Assembly: GCA_022241785.1 (NCBI GenBank)
Contig: JAKOMP010000002.1
Span: forward strand, 110,681 to 174,680
Direction: 5' to 3'
Length of the DNA: 64,000 nt
From: Cyanocohniella sp. LLY
GTDB taxonomy: Bacteria > Cyanobacteriota > Cyanobacteriia > Cyanobacteriales > Nostocaceae
This document shows, piece after piece, positions 1 through 8,339 of this stretch (positions within the stretch are counted from its first letter, which is position 1; the number at the start of each line of letters is the position of its first letter). Made by a program: the position numbers and the translations under genes. Below the pieces are notes generated by a model, which searched no databases, was not told where the DNA came from, and saw nothing but the letters and a program-made list of their open reading frames with translations.

Positions 1-352
1 TATTAATTTTCTCATAAAACTTTCCAGTCAACTTTACACAATTGATTAGTATTACTAATTTAAGTTGAGCCGATCACTGAAATTCTTTTTTATAGAACAA
101 ATATACTACTGAATAGTGTAGGCGTAGCGCGCCGCAGGCATCGCCCTGTACCAGTTGCGTTAGTTACGTTAATACACATGTATTAAAATTTAGCGATCGC
201 CTGTGCCAGTTGCGTAAGTCCTGAATGAATAAAGGCTGGGGAAAATCCTGTATTCAGGTGGGCGATCGCCTGCACTGAAACCTAGCCAAAAGTCATGGTA
301 TTCTCAGCAATGAGCGCTGCATCTTCATGATCTAAACAGGGAGATACCAAAG
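1..352. other. Intergenic region with dispersed repeats
   Basis: No gene is seen. The stretch holds a piece of the GCGTAGCGCGCCGCAGGCAT-type repeat (about 120-147), two HIP1-like GCGATCGC sites, and a solo copy of the MITE terminus CCAGTTGCGTAAGTCCT at about 206-222, which also ends the elements at 39395, 50983 and 59638. An inverted repeat CCTGAAT (220-226) / ATTCAGG (252-258) sits between it and the permease gene. The ribosome binding site AGGGAG at about 338-343 belongs to the next gene. Confidence 0.6.
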
Positions 353-1636
353 ATGTCCGTTAGGAATCCACCGCCTCAACTGAAACGAGAATTAGGGGTG
401 TTTGCTGCCACCTTGATGGGATTAGGCTCAATTATCGGTACGGGAGTATTTGTCAGTATTGGTATCGCTACAGGAATTGCTGGCCCGGCGGTAATTTTAG
501 CCGTGGCAATTGCGGCAATGGTTGCTACCTGTAATGGACTGAATAGTGCCCAGCTAGCGGCTAATCATCCAGTTAGTGGTGGTACTTATGAATATGGCTA
601 TAAATATCTCACTCCGGCATTTGGCTTTACTGCGGGTTGGATGTTCTTGGTAGCCAAGACTGCTTCTGCTGCCACTGCTGCTTTGGGTTTTGCTGGGTAT
701 TTACTCAACATTGTGGGGTTAAATGCCGATTGGGTTGTTCCCATAGCAATCTTAATTGTAGTAATTATGACGTTGATTGTTTTAAGTGGCATTCGACGTT
801 CTAATGTTGCCAACACCTTGATTGTCTCGATAACCCTGCTATCTTTAGGATTTTTTATTATTATTTGTCTGCCGCGTGTTGCCGAGGTAGGCGTTGACAA
901 TTTGACACCATTCTTTGCTAGTTCCCCTGGGGCTATTCTTCATGCAAGTGCCTTGATGTTTGTCGCCTACACAGGTTATGGACGTATTGCCACAATGGGA
1001 GAAGAAGCACGTTCCCCCAGAAAGACCATTCCCAAAGCAATGATTGTCTGTTTGTTACTCACGATGACGCTTTACATAACAGTGGCAACAGTGGGTATTG
1101 GGGCTGTGGGAGTAGATGTATTAGGCATAGCCGCAGGACAAACACAGGCAGCCCCCTTGGAATTGGCAGCCCGTAGCATTGCAGGCGCAGGTGCTGGCTT
1201 TGTTTTAGCTGTTGGGGCGATGACAGCAATGTTGGGTGTGTTATTAAACTTGATTTTGGGCTTATCTCGTGTATTACTAGCAATGGGACGACGTGCTGAT
1301 GCCCCCAGATTTTTAGCGCGTCTGAATCGGCAAGAAACTGCACCACACTGGGCGGTGATAGTCGTTGGGGGTGCGATCGCTCTTTTGGTATTGTTAGGTA
1401 ATGTGAGAACTACTTGGTCATTTAGTGCCTTTAGTGTCTTAATTTACTACGCCGTCACTAATTTAGCTGCCTTAAAACTTCCTCAATCTGAGCGACTTTA
1501 TCCTTTATGGATAGGTTGGGTGGGTCTTTTGTCTTGTTTATTTCTCGCTTTCTGGGTTGATTCTGCGATTTGGCAAGTGGGTTTAGGGCTGATTGTGGCT
1601 GGGTTAATTTGGCATAAGGTTCGCCAAGCAACATAG
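353..1636 (+). CDS. APC-superfamily amino acid permease
   Basis: A 427-residue inner-membrane transporter, very probably for amino acids or amines, coupled to cation symport or antiport. The whole chain after residue 13 is hydrophobic, with about 12 predicted membrane spans. The first span carries GLGSIIGTGVF (residues 23-33), the substrate-binding glycine-rich motif of the amino acid-polyamine-organocation family. GYGRIATMGEEARSPRKTIP near the middle is the conserved cytoplasmic loop after TM6. The length is short but normal for the YfnA/cationic amino acid subgroup. The start is chosen because AGGGAG lies nine bases upstream of the ATG. It is a single gene with no operon partners. The substrate cannot be read from the sequence. 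Confidence 0.9.
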   Translation: MSVRNPPPQLKRELGVFAATLMGLGSIIGTGVFVSIGIATGIAGPAVILAVAIAAMVATCNGLNSAQLAANHPVSGGTYEYGYKYLTPAFGFTAGWMFLVAKTASAATAALGFAGYLLNIVGLNADWVVPIAILIVVIMTLIVLSGIRRSNVANTLIVSITLLSLGFFIIICLPRVAEVGVDNLTPFFASSPGAILHASALMFVAYTGYGRIATMGEEARSPRKTIPKAMIVCLLLTMTLYITVATVGIGAVGVDVLGIAAGQTQAAPLELAARSIAGAGAGFVLAVGAMTAMLGVLLNLILGLSRVLLAMGRRADAPRFLARLNRQETAPHWAVIVVGGAIALLVLLGNVRTTWSFSAFSVLIYYAVTNLAALKLPQSERLYPLWIGWVGLLSCLFLAFWVDSAIWQVGLGLIVAGLIWHKVRQAT

Positions 1637-1725
1637 TAGCTAGAGTGAGAATGCAATAGGTTAGTCCACAGTTTTGAGTAATTTTTTTATCTAACCAGAA
1701 ATTAATTAAGTTTATTTTTTAGAGT

Positions 1726-1749
1726 AGAGGCGCGAAATGTCGCGTCTCT
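1726..1749. repeat. Small inverted repeat after the permease gene
   Basis: AGAGGCGCG (1726-1734) pairs with CGCGTCTCT (1741-1749) across a six-base loop, with one G-T pair. No T-run follows, so it is a weak terminator candidate. It resembles the short GC-rich palindromes scattered through Nostoc genomes. Confidence 0.4.
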
Positions 1750-1870
1750 GTCATTTGGGTAGATCATAGGATTGAAGTAAACTGGTTAAGCAGCCTAATT
1801 TACTGATGTAGTAACACCCAGCATCACCAATAACTAAATGAATAAGTGTTAATACGAAGGAGTAAGAGCA

Positions 1871-3004
1871 GTGATAAACGAGAATAATTATAAAACAGAA
1901 TTAGCGGATGAGGAAAATTTATATGAAGAAGATAATGATGAAGAACAAGATGAAAAAGTTACGTTTCAGTATGATCCTGAAAAAATTAACATCGTTACCA
2001 GGGAGCCAACTATTGAACAATTACTCAGAAGAATTGACGAAGAAGCGCTTGATTTAGCACCGGAATTTCAACGACAAGCAAATATATGGACTCTAGAAGC
2101 AAAAGGTAAATTAATTGAATCTATTCTAATTAGAATTCCATTGCCTGCTTTTTATATTGATGCTACAAATGAAGATGAATGGGTAGTTGTAGATGGCTTA
2201 CAAAGATTGTCTGCACTCAAGCATTTTGTTATTGATAAAAGCCTTAAATTAGTTGGATTAGAATACTTGAAAGAGCTTAATAATAAAACCTATGACGAAT
2301 TAGAGCGCAGATATCAACGTCGGATATTAGAAACTCAAGTTACAGTATATTTAATTGAAAAAGGCACACCTTTAGAAGTTAAGTATAATATCTTCAAACG
2401 TATCAATACAGGAGGTGTACGTCTTTCAAATCAGGAACTGCGACATGCTTTGAACCCTGGGCAAGCTACAAAACTTTTGGCTAATCTAGCTTCTTTACCA
2501 GAGTTCAAACGTGTTGTTAATCTTAGCCCAGATAAAAAAAAGAGAATGGATGATAGAGAGTTTGTGCTAGGATTTATTGCTTTTTATTTAATTTCTTATA
2601 AAGAGTATCAAGATGAAACTAGAGATTCTTTTTTAAGTAAAGCTTTGTCGAAAATAAATAGTCTTTGTCAGGAAGAAATACAAAACTTAGAAGCGATGTT
2701 TAAAAAGGCGATGAGTGCAGCATTTGATATTTTCAATAATCTTGCTTTTCGGAAAATTTCTAAGAAAAATAAAAGAAAATTTCCACTAAATAAATCCTTG
2801 TTTGAAGTTTGGTCTGTAAATCTTGCAAAGCTAGATATTCAAAATATTGAAATATTAAAAGAGAGAAAAAAAGAACTAATAGATACTTTTGCTAAATATG
2901 TAGACAACGATACAGAATTTCTAGTATCAATATCTCAAGCAGCAAACAAAATAGAGCATAGATTTGAAACAGTTGAAAAAATTATCCAAGAAGTATTATT
3001 ATGA
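1871..3004 (+). CDS. DUF262 (GmrSD/ParB-like N-terminal) domain protein
   Basis: First gene of a tight three-gene cassette. The 377-residue product starts with a very acidic tail (residues 14-28), then carries a DUF262 domain: PEFQRQ at 64-69, DGLQRLSAL at 108-116 (the ParB-like DGxxR motif) and FKRINTGGVRLSNQELR at 175-191. DUF262 is the NTP-dependent N-terminal module of GmrSD modification-dependent nucleases and of SspE and BrxU. Unlike those, this protein has no recognisable C-terminal DUF1524 HNH nuclease. The C-terminal half is helical and Lys-rich. The start is GTG, preceded by GAAGGAGTAAGAGCA. The stop overlaps the next start (ATGA). Codons are visibly AT-richer than in the permease upstream, which hints at horizontal acquisition. 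A defence role is inference. Confidence 0.8.
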   Translation: MINENNYKTELADEENLYEEDNDEEQDEKVTFQYDPEKINIVTREPTIEQLLRRIDEEALDLAPEFQRQANIWTLEAKGKLIESILIRIPLPAFYIDATNEDEWVVVDGLQRLSALKHFVIDKSLKLVGLEYLKELNNKTYDELERRYQRRILETQVTVYLIEKGTPLEVKYNIFKRINTGGVRLSNQELRHALNPGQATKLLANLASLPEFKRVVNLSPDKKKRMDDREFVLGFIAFYLISYKEYQDETRDSFLSKALSKINSLCQEEIQNLEAMFKKAMSAAFDIFNNLAFRKISKKNKRKFPLNKSLFEVWSVNLAKLDIQNIEILKERKKELIDTFAKYVDNDTEFLVSISQAANKIEHRFETVEKIIQEVLL

Positions 3005-4122
3005 TTAATTCTCTAAAATTGACCAATTACAAAGCCTTTGAAAATCAGTTAATTGAATTTAAGCCACTAACTTTACTTTCTGGTCTAAATAGTACGGGAA
3101 AATCTTCTGTACTACAATCGCTACTTTTGCTGCGCCAATCTTATCAACAAGAATTATTACCAAATGTTGGTTTAGCATTGAATGGTGAATTAGTACGTAT
3201 TGGTACTGCTCAAGATGCATTTTGTGAAAGAGCCAAAGAAGATTATCTTGGTTTCGAGATTATTTGGAATGATGGAAAAAAAGGAATTTGGCATTTTAGC
3301 TATGACCTTATTAAGACAGGTGCAGATGTTTTAAATAATTTAGATTCAAAATCACCAATTGAAAATGTCTATAAATCAAGTCCTTTCAACAAAAGATTTC
3401 ACTATTTACAGGCTGAACGTCTCGGGCCACGAACATCTTATGATATGTCAGATTATCAAGCACGACGACTAGGACAGTTAGGTAGTAAGGGTGAATATAC
3501 TGCACATTTTTTAGCAATTAATCAAGATAAAGATGTTCTTCAAAGTAAACTAAGACATCCGATGGCAAAATCTAACGCCCTTAGCAGCCAGGTTGAAGGA
3601 TGGATGAGAGAAGTTAGTCCTGGTACAAGGATTAAAATTAACTCAAATTCAGATATCGGTTTGATGAGTTTGCAATATTTTTATGGGGATAGTAACCCCT
3701 ATCGTACTACTAATGTCGGATTTGGAATTAGTTACACATTACCGATTATCGTAGCAGTTTTATCATCTTCTCCGGGTACACTAATTATAATTGAAAATCC
3801 AGAGGCACATCTACATCCTAAAGGGCAAGTCAAGATGGGTGAATTATTATCGCTTGCAGCTACTTGTGGGATTCAAATACTAATAGAAACTCATAGTGAT
3901 CATGTGCTAAATGGTATTCGTCTTGCCGTTCATGGAGGCAAAATTAAGCCGTATGATGTTCAGCTACATTATTTTCAGCGACAAGAAAAAGAAGGACAAA
4001 CTGTTACAGAAGTAGTATCTCCACATATTGATCGCAATGGAAGAATTGATAAATGGCCTGATGGTTTCTTCGATGAATGGGAAAAAAGTTTAGATGTTTT
4101 ACTTGAGCCTGCGGGAGAGTAA
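3001..4122 (+). CDS. DUF3696-domain AAA/ABC-type ATPase
   Basis: A 373-residue ATPase of the OLD/RecF-like AAA_15 group. Walker A is GLNSTGKSS (28-36). The Walker B region reads LIIIENPEAHLHPKGQ, followed by ILIETHSDHVLNGIRLAV with the H-loop. The C-terminal segment with RIDKWPDGFFDEW matches the DUF3696 tail. No TOPRIM nuclease domain is present, so it differs from OLD proteins and probably acts as a sensor or motor for a partner. The start overlaps the stop of the DUF262 gene by four bases, and the next gene starts three bases after its stop, so all three genes should be translated as one unit. ATPases of this class are common in phage-defence modules. The family is secure; the role is inferred. 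Confidence 0.88.
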   Translation: MINSLKLTNYKAFENQLIEFKPLTLLSGLNSTGKSSVLQSLLLLRQSYQQELLPNVGLALNGELVRIGTAQDAFCERAKEDYLGFEIIWNDGKKGIWHFSYDLIKTGADVLNNLDSKSPIENVYKSSPFNKRFHYLQAERLGPRTSYDMSDYQARRLGQLGSKGEYTAHFLAINQDKDVLQSKLRHPMAKSNALSSQVEGWMREVSPGTRIKINSNSDIGLMSLQYFYGDSNPYRTTNVGFGISYTLPIIVAVLSSSPGTLIIIENPEAHLHPKGQVKMGELLSLAATCGIQILIETHSDHVLNGIRLAVHGGKIKPYDVQLHYFQRQEKEGQTVTEVVSPHIDRNGRIDKWPDGFFDEWEKSLDVLLEPAGE

Positions 4123-4125
4123 AAA

Positions 4126-5094
4126 GTGGATTTTGACTTAATATTAAATGAATTATCTCTGCGAAATCCGGCTCCGAATGAACAAGTAGCACAGCAAAGA
4201 ATGTCTGAGCTAATTAAGACAATAAAGGCAGTCAAATCTCAAGGAGTGAAAGTAAGTCTTCGTACTAAAGAGAATTTTCATACAACAATACTTGCACCTA
4301 ACTATCCTTTGCGCCGTTGGCTTAATGATGCAGATCAAGTTGAACGAATTTTTATCAAAACTCTTGCAACTAAAGCACCTTTCTCAACTGATATTGTAAA
4401 TTCTGAGATCCAAGATATTGAAAATAATGCTAGCTTGTTTGAATTTAGTTATCAAGGAGAAATGGCTATTGGGCTTGGTATTGCTTATGTACTTGAGACA
4501 ATCGCAATCAGCTTGCTCTCTGAAGAATGTTGGGATTGTACCCATTTAGAACTAGAATTTAGATGCCTGGATGAAGATGAAGCGATGGTACATAAACTTG
4601 TAAAAATTATCCATGCTAGTCGTAGCATTCATGTACAAGAACACGCCAATCTGATTCAGAAAATTCAAGAGCGTATTTATCAACAAGTCAGCAACGGAGT
4701 GGAAATTTGGAATCGCAGAGAAGAATTATTTCCCAATTTAAAATTTTGTAATGCTGTTAGAAGGCAGTTGGAAGATATCCGTACTGGACAATTGGAATTA
4801 CAGACTGTTGTGAGAATATTATTTGAGCTTCAAAAATGCTGTAAACACTGGAATAATGGCTATTTCAATCTCGACGGGTATCCTCTTGAAGAATCGGGAG
4901 AAAGTAAACCAACCCTTGATAAATATTTCAAAGAAAGAACTTTTTGTTGTCCTGATGGTAAAGAGCGTCTATTTGAACGACATATTAAATTAAGGGGTTG
5001 CAATTGGCGAATCCATTTCTTCGCAGAACAACCCGGAACAGTGATTATTGGTTATATTGGTCGGCATCTTCCTACAGTCAAGTATCGGACGTAA
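4126..5094 (+). CDS. Unknown protein, third gene of the DUF262-DUF3696 cassette
   Basis: A 322-residue soluble protein that I do not recognise. It starts at GTG three bases after the ATPase stop, so it is co-translated. The first 130 residues form a predicted alpha/beta region. Residues about 150-270 are helical and contain several Cys (CWDC, KCCKHW, FCC). The last 40 residues are distinctive: a LFERHIKL / NWRIHFF / VIIGYIGRHLPT pattern that resembles the beta-sheet core of RelE/HigB-like toxins (basic residue, WRI-hydrophobic strand, IG-HL end). It could be an effector whose activity is held in check by the ATPase and DUF262 proteins. The toxin-like fold is a visual guess and the catalytic residues are not established. 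Confidence 0.6.
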   Translation: MDFDLILNELSLRNPAPNEQVAQQRMSELIKTIKAVKSQGVKVSLRTKENFHTTILAPNYPLRRWLNDADQVERIFIKTLATKAPFSTDIVNSEIQDIENNASLFEFSYQGEMAIGLGIAYVLETIAISLLSEECWDCTHLELEFRCLDEDEAMVHKLVKIIHASRSIHVQEHANLIQKIQERIYQQVSNGVEIWNRREELFPNLKFCNAVRRQLEDIRTGQLELQTVVRILFELQKCCKHWNNGYFNLDGYPLEESGESKPTLDKYFKERTFCCPDGKERLFERHIKLRGCNWRIHFFAEQPGTVIIGYIGRHLPTVKYRT

Positions 5095-5290
5095 TATTTA
5101 AAATTCTTAGATAAAAAACTTGGTAGCTTATATCTAACTTTACAAAAATACTATCATTGTCCTTCTTACCCTTTAATTGCTACATTAAGAGAGAATCATT
5201 ACTCAGTATAAAAAGGGTTTTATACCTCTAGAAAAAAACGTCTTTTTCCTAAAGGTAAAATATTAAATTTAATTATATATGTCTGCCCAA

Positions 5291-8212
5291 TTATGATGTT
5301 GCCGTTGCCGGAACATTACCAATAATTTCCTCAAGAGTTTTGAGTAAATCCTGTTCGTTGTAAGGCTTAGAAAAATACGCCTGCGCTCCTAATTGCATGG
5401 CTAATTGTCGATGTTTATCACTGCTGCGGGAGGTCAACATGGCAACTGGAATATGTTTCATATCTATGTGGGAATTAATGCGACCTAAGAAGCCATAACC
5501 ATCAAGGCGCGGCATTTCAATATCACAAATTACTGCTGCGACTTTTATGCCAGTTTCTAGTTTTTCTAAGGCATCTTGACCGTCTTTGGCTTGTTCTACT
5601 TGATACCCGCCTTTTTCTAAAGTTAAGGCTAGGAAACGCCGCACGTTAATTGAGTCATCGATAATTAAAATCGTGCCTTTGTTATTAGTAGTAGGTGCTG
5701 GTAGTTTGTTGTTATCAAAGCATAAAAAAGGTGTTTTTAACCTGACTGATGGTAATTGCTTGTTTTTGGGAGTGCGTTGATTAGTGGCAATCCAATATAG
5801 TAATTCGTTGGTATTAACTAATGCTAATACTCGCCCATCGCCGAGAATTGTGCAGTTACTAAAGCCTTCGGGTAAAGGGATATTGCCCTCGATTTGGCGA
5901 ATGGCTACTTCTTGTTCACCCCAGCAACGGTCTACTTGGATGGCTACTGGCTGATTATTACCTTTAACTATTAAGACACTGCTGGCGTTGATGGCTGGGG
6001 GAGTTTCCCGTTCTGGGTTATCGTAGCGCGGACAATTAAACTCGAAGTAGCGACCAAGGCGAATCAATGGCAGCATGGTTCCTTGCCAGTTGAGGACTTC
6101 GCTACCTGCCATTGAAAATACTCGTTCGTTTTTCAGTAAAAATATTTCGGAAACGACTTCTGTGGGAAATGCCAAAAGCATTTTATTACTTTCTACTAGC
6201 AGTACTCGCGCCACGGAAAGTGTAAATGGGACTGAGAGGGTAAAGGTAGTTCCTACTCCTAATTCGGTGTCTACTGTAATGTCTCCTCGCACCGATTTGA
6301 GGTTATTGCGAACTACATCCATACCGACACCGCGACCAGATAAGGTGGTTACTTGGTCGGAGGTGGTAAACCCTGGTTCAAAAATTAGTGATAATAGTTC
6401 TTCGTCGCTAGCACTAGCTACTAAAGTAGTATCTAATCCCATAGCTGCGGCACGGGAGCGAATTTTTTCTAAAGAAATGCCCCGACCATCATCACGCATT
6501 GTCAGGATTGTGCGGTTACTGCGGTGGGTAGCAGTAATTTCAATTAATCCTTGTTCTGGTTTATTTAAAGTGCGGCGTGTGGCAGCATCTTCGATACCAT
6601 GATCAAAGGCATTTCTTAATAAATGCATCATCGGCTCATTTAAAGCTTCTAAAATGCTGCGTTCAATTAAGGTGTTACCACCTTCAACTTTCAGTTGGAC
6701 ATTTTTGCCGTATTCTACATTGAGGTCACGTAAAGCTCTCGGAAAACGCTCCACTAAATCGGAGATGGGACGCATCCGAATATGCGTGAGTTTTGTTTGT
6801 AATTGTTTCGATGTTTTATTCAGTTTGCGAGCGATTTGATCTGTATCGTCAACACTTAATTGAATATCTGTTGTGACTTCTTGTACCTGGACAATGGTTT
6901 CCATTACTTCCTGCGATCGCAGGTTTAATCCGTTGTAACGATCTAGTTCTAAGGTATCAAATTCTGGGATATGTTCTATATCAATTTCTGTAAGGGAACG
7001 CACGCCGGATGTTTTCACCAGCGGCATGGCAATTTTATCGTAGATTGTCCGCAGTTCATGGTTTTCTCTTTCGAGAATTTGCACACGCTGATTCAGATTA
7101 CGTACAAGTTTACGTAATTTTTCTAGTTGCGAATTTAAGCCATTGCGCTGGACAATTAGTTCGCCAAATAAATCATTAATTTGCTCCAGTTGTTTACTGG
7201 GAACTCGTACAGTATTGTCTGGTGTTTCCCAATCTTTACCAACGTTATTTAGCTCGTCTGTGTGTTCAATAAATGTATAGTCTGTGGTAGTATTTTCAGG
7301 AGCCAAAACCAGACTTTCTTCTGGAATGTCAACATCAGTTATTGGTGCATCCTCTAGGAATGATTCGGTGGCGAGAAACTCAGCAATAGCCTCTGCTTTG
7401 GACTGTTGATCATAAATTGCTGGAGTAGTAACTACTTCAGTTAACTCAATTTTGGTTGGTAAATTATCTCGTTGATTTGTTAAAACCAAAGCTTGCGATC
7501 GCCTCCATGCTTGTAAGGCTATTTGGGCGATTTCGGACACGCGATCGCTTGTGGTGTTGCTGATATGATGGGCTATGGACTCGCAAAGCCTGGTAAAAGC
7601 CGGCAACTGCAACATTTCTCCCAAACCGCCCAATTCAGCCGCCATGATGGTTACTTCTTCTTGTAAGCATGGCTGGGCGCTATCTGCAATTACAGCTTCT
7701 AGGCGTTGTAAACATCCTTCTACTTCAGTTTCAAACAGCAACGGGGTAATGTCTTGACCATCTTCTGGCGATAACATACTAGAAGCGTCTTCAGGGCTAG
7801 GTTCACCCAGGCGATCGCGTAGTTCGTCAAAGACGGGATAACAAAAGGTGGTTAACCACTGGTCTTCAATGACATTTCCTTGTGAGAGTAAGTCCACTAT
7901 CTGACGCAGCCAATCAACACCAGAAAGCAGTAAAGTTTGTAAATCTGTGTCAATTTCTAGAGAATTTTTGCGGGTTTTTAAAACTTTAAAAGAATCTTCC
8001 AAACGATGCGCCAAATCACTAAGCGCCCGAAATCCCATCATCCCCGCGCCGCCTTTGATGGAATGAGCAGCTCGCAGTGCCGCATTAATTCTATCTAAAT
8101 CAATGCGGTGAATAGTGTTGATTTCCAACAATACTGCTTCTAAGGTATTTAAGTAATCTGTGGCTTCTTCCAGAAATTGCATCTGGATTTCTAGTTCTTT
8201 ATCTTTTGACAT
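5291..8212 (-). CDS. CheA-type hybrid histidine kinase (Hpt-HATPase-CheW-REC)
   Basis: The last gene of a five-gene chemotaxis-like operon. It encodes 973 residues from the ATG at 8212; an in-frame ATG at 8317 would add 35 residues encoded by the tandem repeat upstream and is rejected. Domains in order: Hpt with phospho-acceptor His50 in AAHSIKGGAGMMG; an acidic linker; a dimerisation region; a CheA-type ATPase with LLRNAFDHGIED (N box), DDGRGIS (G1) and GRGVGMDVVR (G2); a CheW-like domain; and a C-terminal receiver with IIDDS and CDIEMPRLDG. This architecture is that of PixL/HmpE-like CheA proteins, which control type IV pilus motility or hormogonium development in cyanobacteria. No CheB or CheR is nearby. 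Confidence 0.92.
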   Translation of the reverse strand: MSKDKELEIQMQFLEEATDYLNTLEAVLLEINTIHRIDLDRINAALRAAHSIKGGAGMMGFRALSDLAHRLEDSFKVLKTRKNSLEIDTDLQTLLLSGVDWLRQIVDLLSQGNVIEDQWLTTFCYPVFDELRDRLGEPSPEDASSMLSPEDGQDITPLLFETEVEGCLQRLEAVIADSAQPCLQEEVTIMAAELGGLGEMLQLPAFTRLCESIAHHISNTTSDRVSEIAQIALQAWRRSQALVLTNQRDNLPTKIELTEVVTTPAIYDQQSKAEAIAEFLATESFLEDAPITDVDIPEESLVLAPENTTTDYTFIEHTDELNNVGKDWETPDNTVRVPSKQLEQINDLFGELIVQRNGLNSQLEKLRKLVRNLNQRVQILERENHELRTIYDKIAMPLVKTSGVRSLTEIDIEHIPEFDTLELDRYNGLNLRSQEVMETIVQVQEVTTDIQLSVDDTDQIARKLNKTSKQLQTKLTHIRMRPISDLVERFPRALRDLNVEYGKNVQLKVEGGNTLIERSILEALNEPMMHLLRNAFDHGIEDAATRRTLNKPEQGLIEITATHRSNRTILTMRDDGRGISLEKIRSRAAAMGLDTTLVASASDEELLSLIFEPGFTTSDQVTTLSGRGVGMDVVRNNLKSVRGDITVDTELGVGTTFTLSVPFTLSVARVLLVESNKMLLAFPTEVVSEIFLLKNERVFSMAGSEVLNWQGTMLPLIRLGRYFEFNCPRYDNPERETPPAINASSVLIVKGNNQPVAIQVDRCWGEQEVAIRQIEGNIPLPEGFSNCTILGDGRVLALVNTNELLYWIATNQRTPKNKQLPSVRLKTPFLCFDNNKLPAPTTNNKGTILIIDDSINVRRFLALTLEKGGYQVEQAKDGQDALEKLETGIKVAAVICDIEMPRLDGYGFLGRINSHIDMKHIPVAMLTSRSSDKHRQLAMQLGAQAYFSKPYNEQDLLKTLEEIIGNVPATATS

Positions 8213-8339
8213 AGTTTTTATAGAAAGGGAACGGGGAACAGGGAACAGGGAACAGGGAACAGTGGGGAAAGATGGGAGCAAGGGAAAAGACTTTCTACTA
8301 ATACCCCTACTCCCCACTCCCTACTCCCCACTCCCAATT
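8213..8339. repeat. Tandem heptamer repeats between receptor and cheA genes
   Basis: The plus strand shows four consecutive copies of GGGAACA (about 8231-8260), then CCCTACTCCCCACTCCC-type repeats near 8303-8336. These are the short tandemly repeated repetitive sequences (STRR) typical of heterocystous cyanobacteria. They separate the receptor stop (8340) from the CheA start (8212) without a clear terminator, so the operon probably reads through. Confidence 0.8.

Noticed and set aside
6075-6602. 175-codon plus-strand frame inside the cheA gene
   Set aside because: Antisense shadow of the conserved ATPase/CheW region.
8213-8317. N-terminal extension of the CheA-like protein starting at 8317
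   Set aside because: The extra 35 residues are encoded by the GGGAACA tandem repeat. The conserved Hpt domain starts just after the ATG at 8212.
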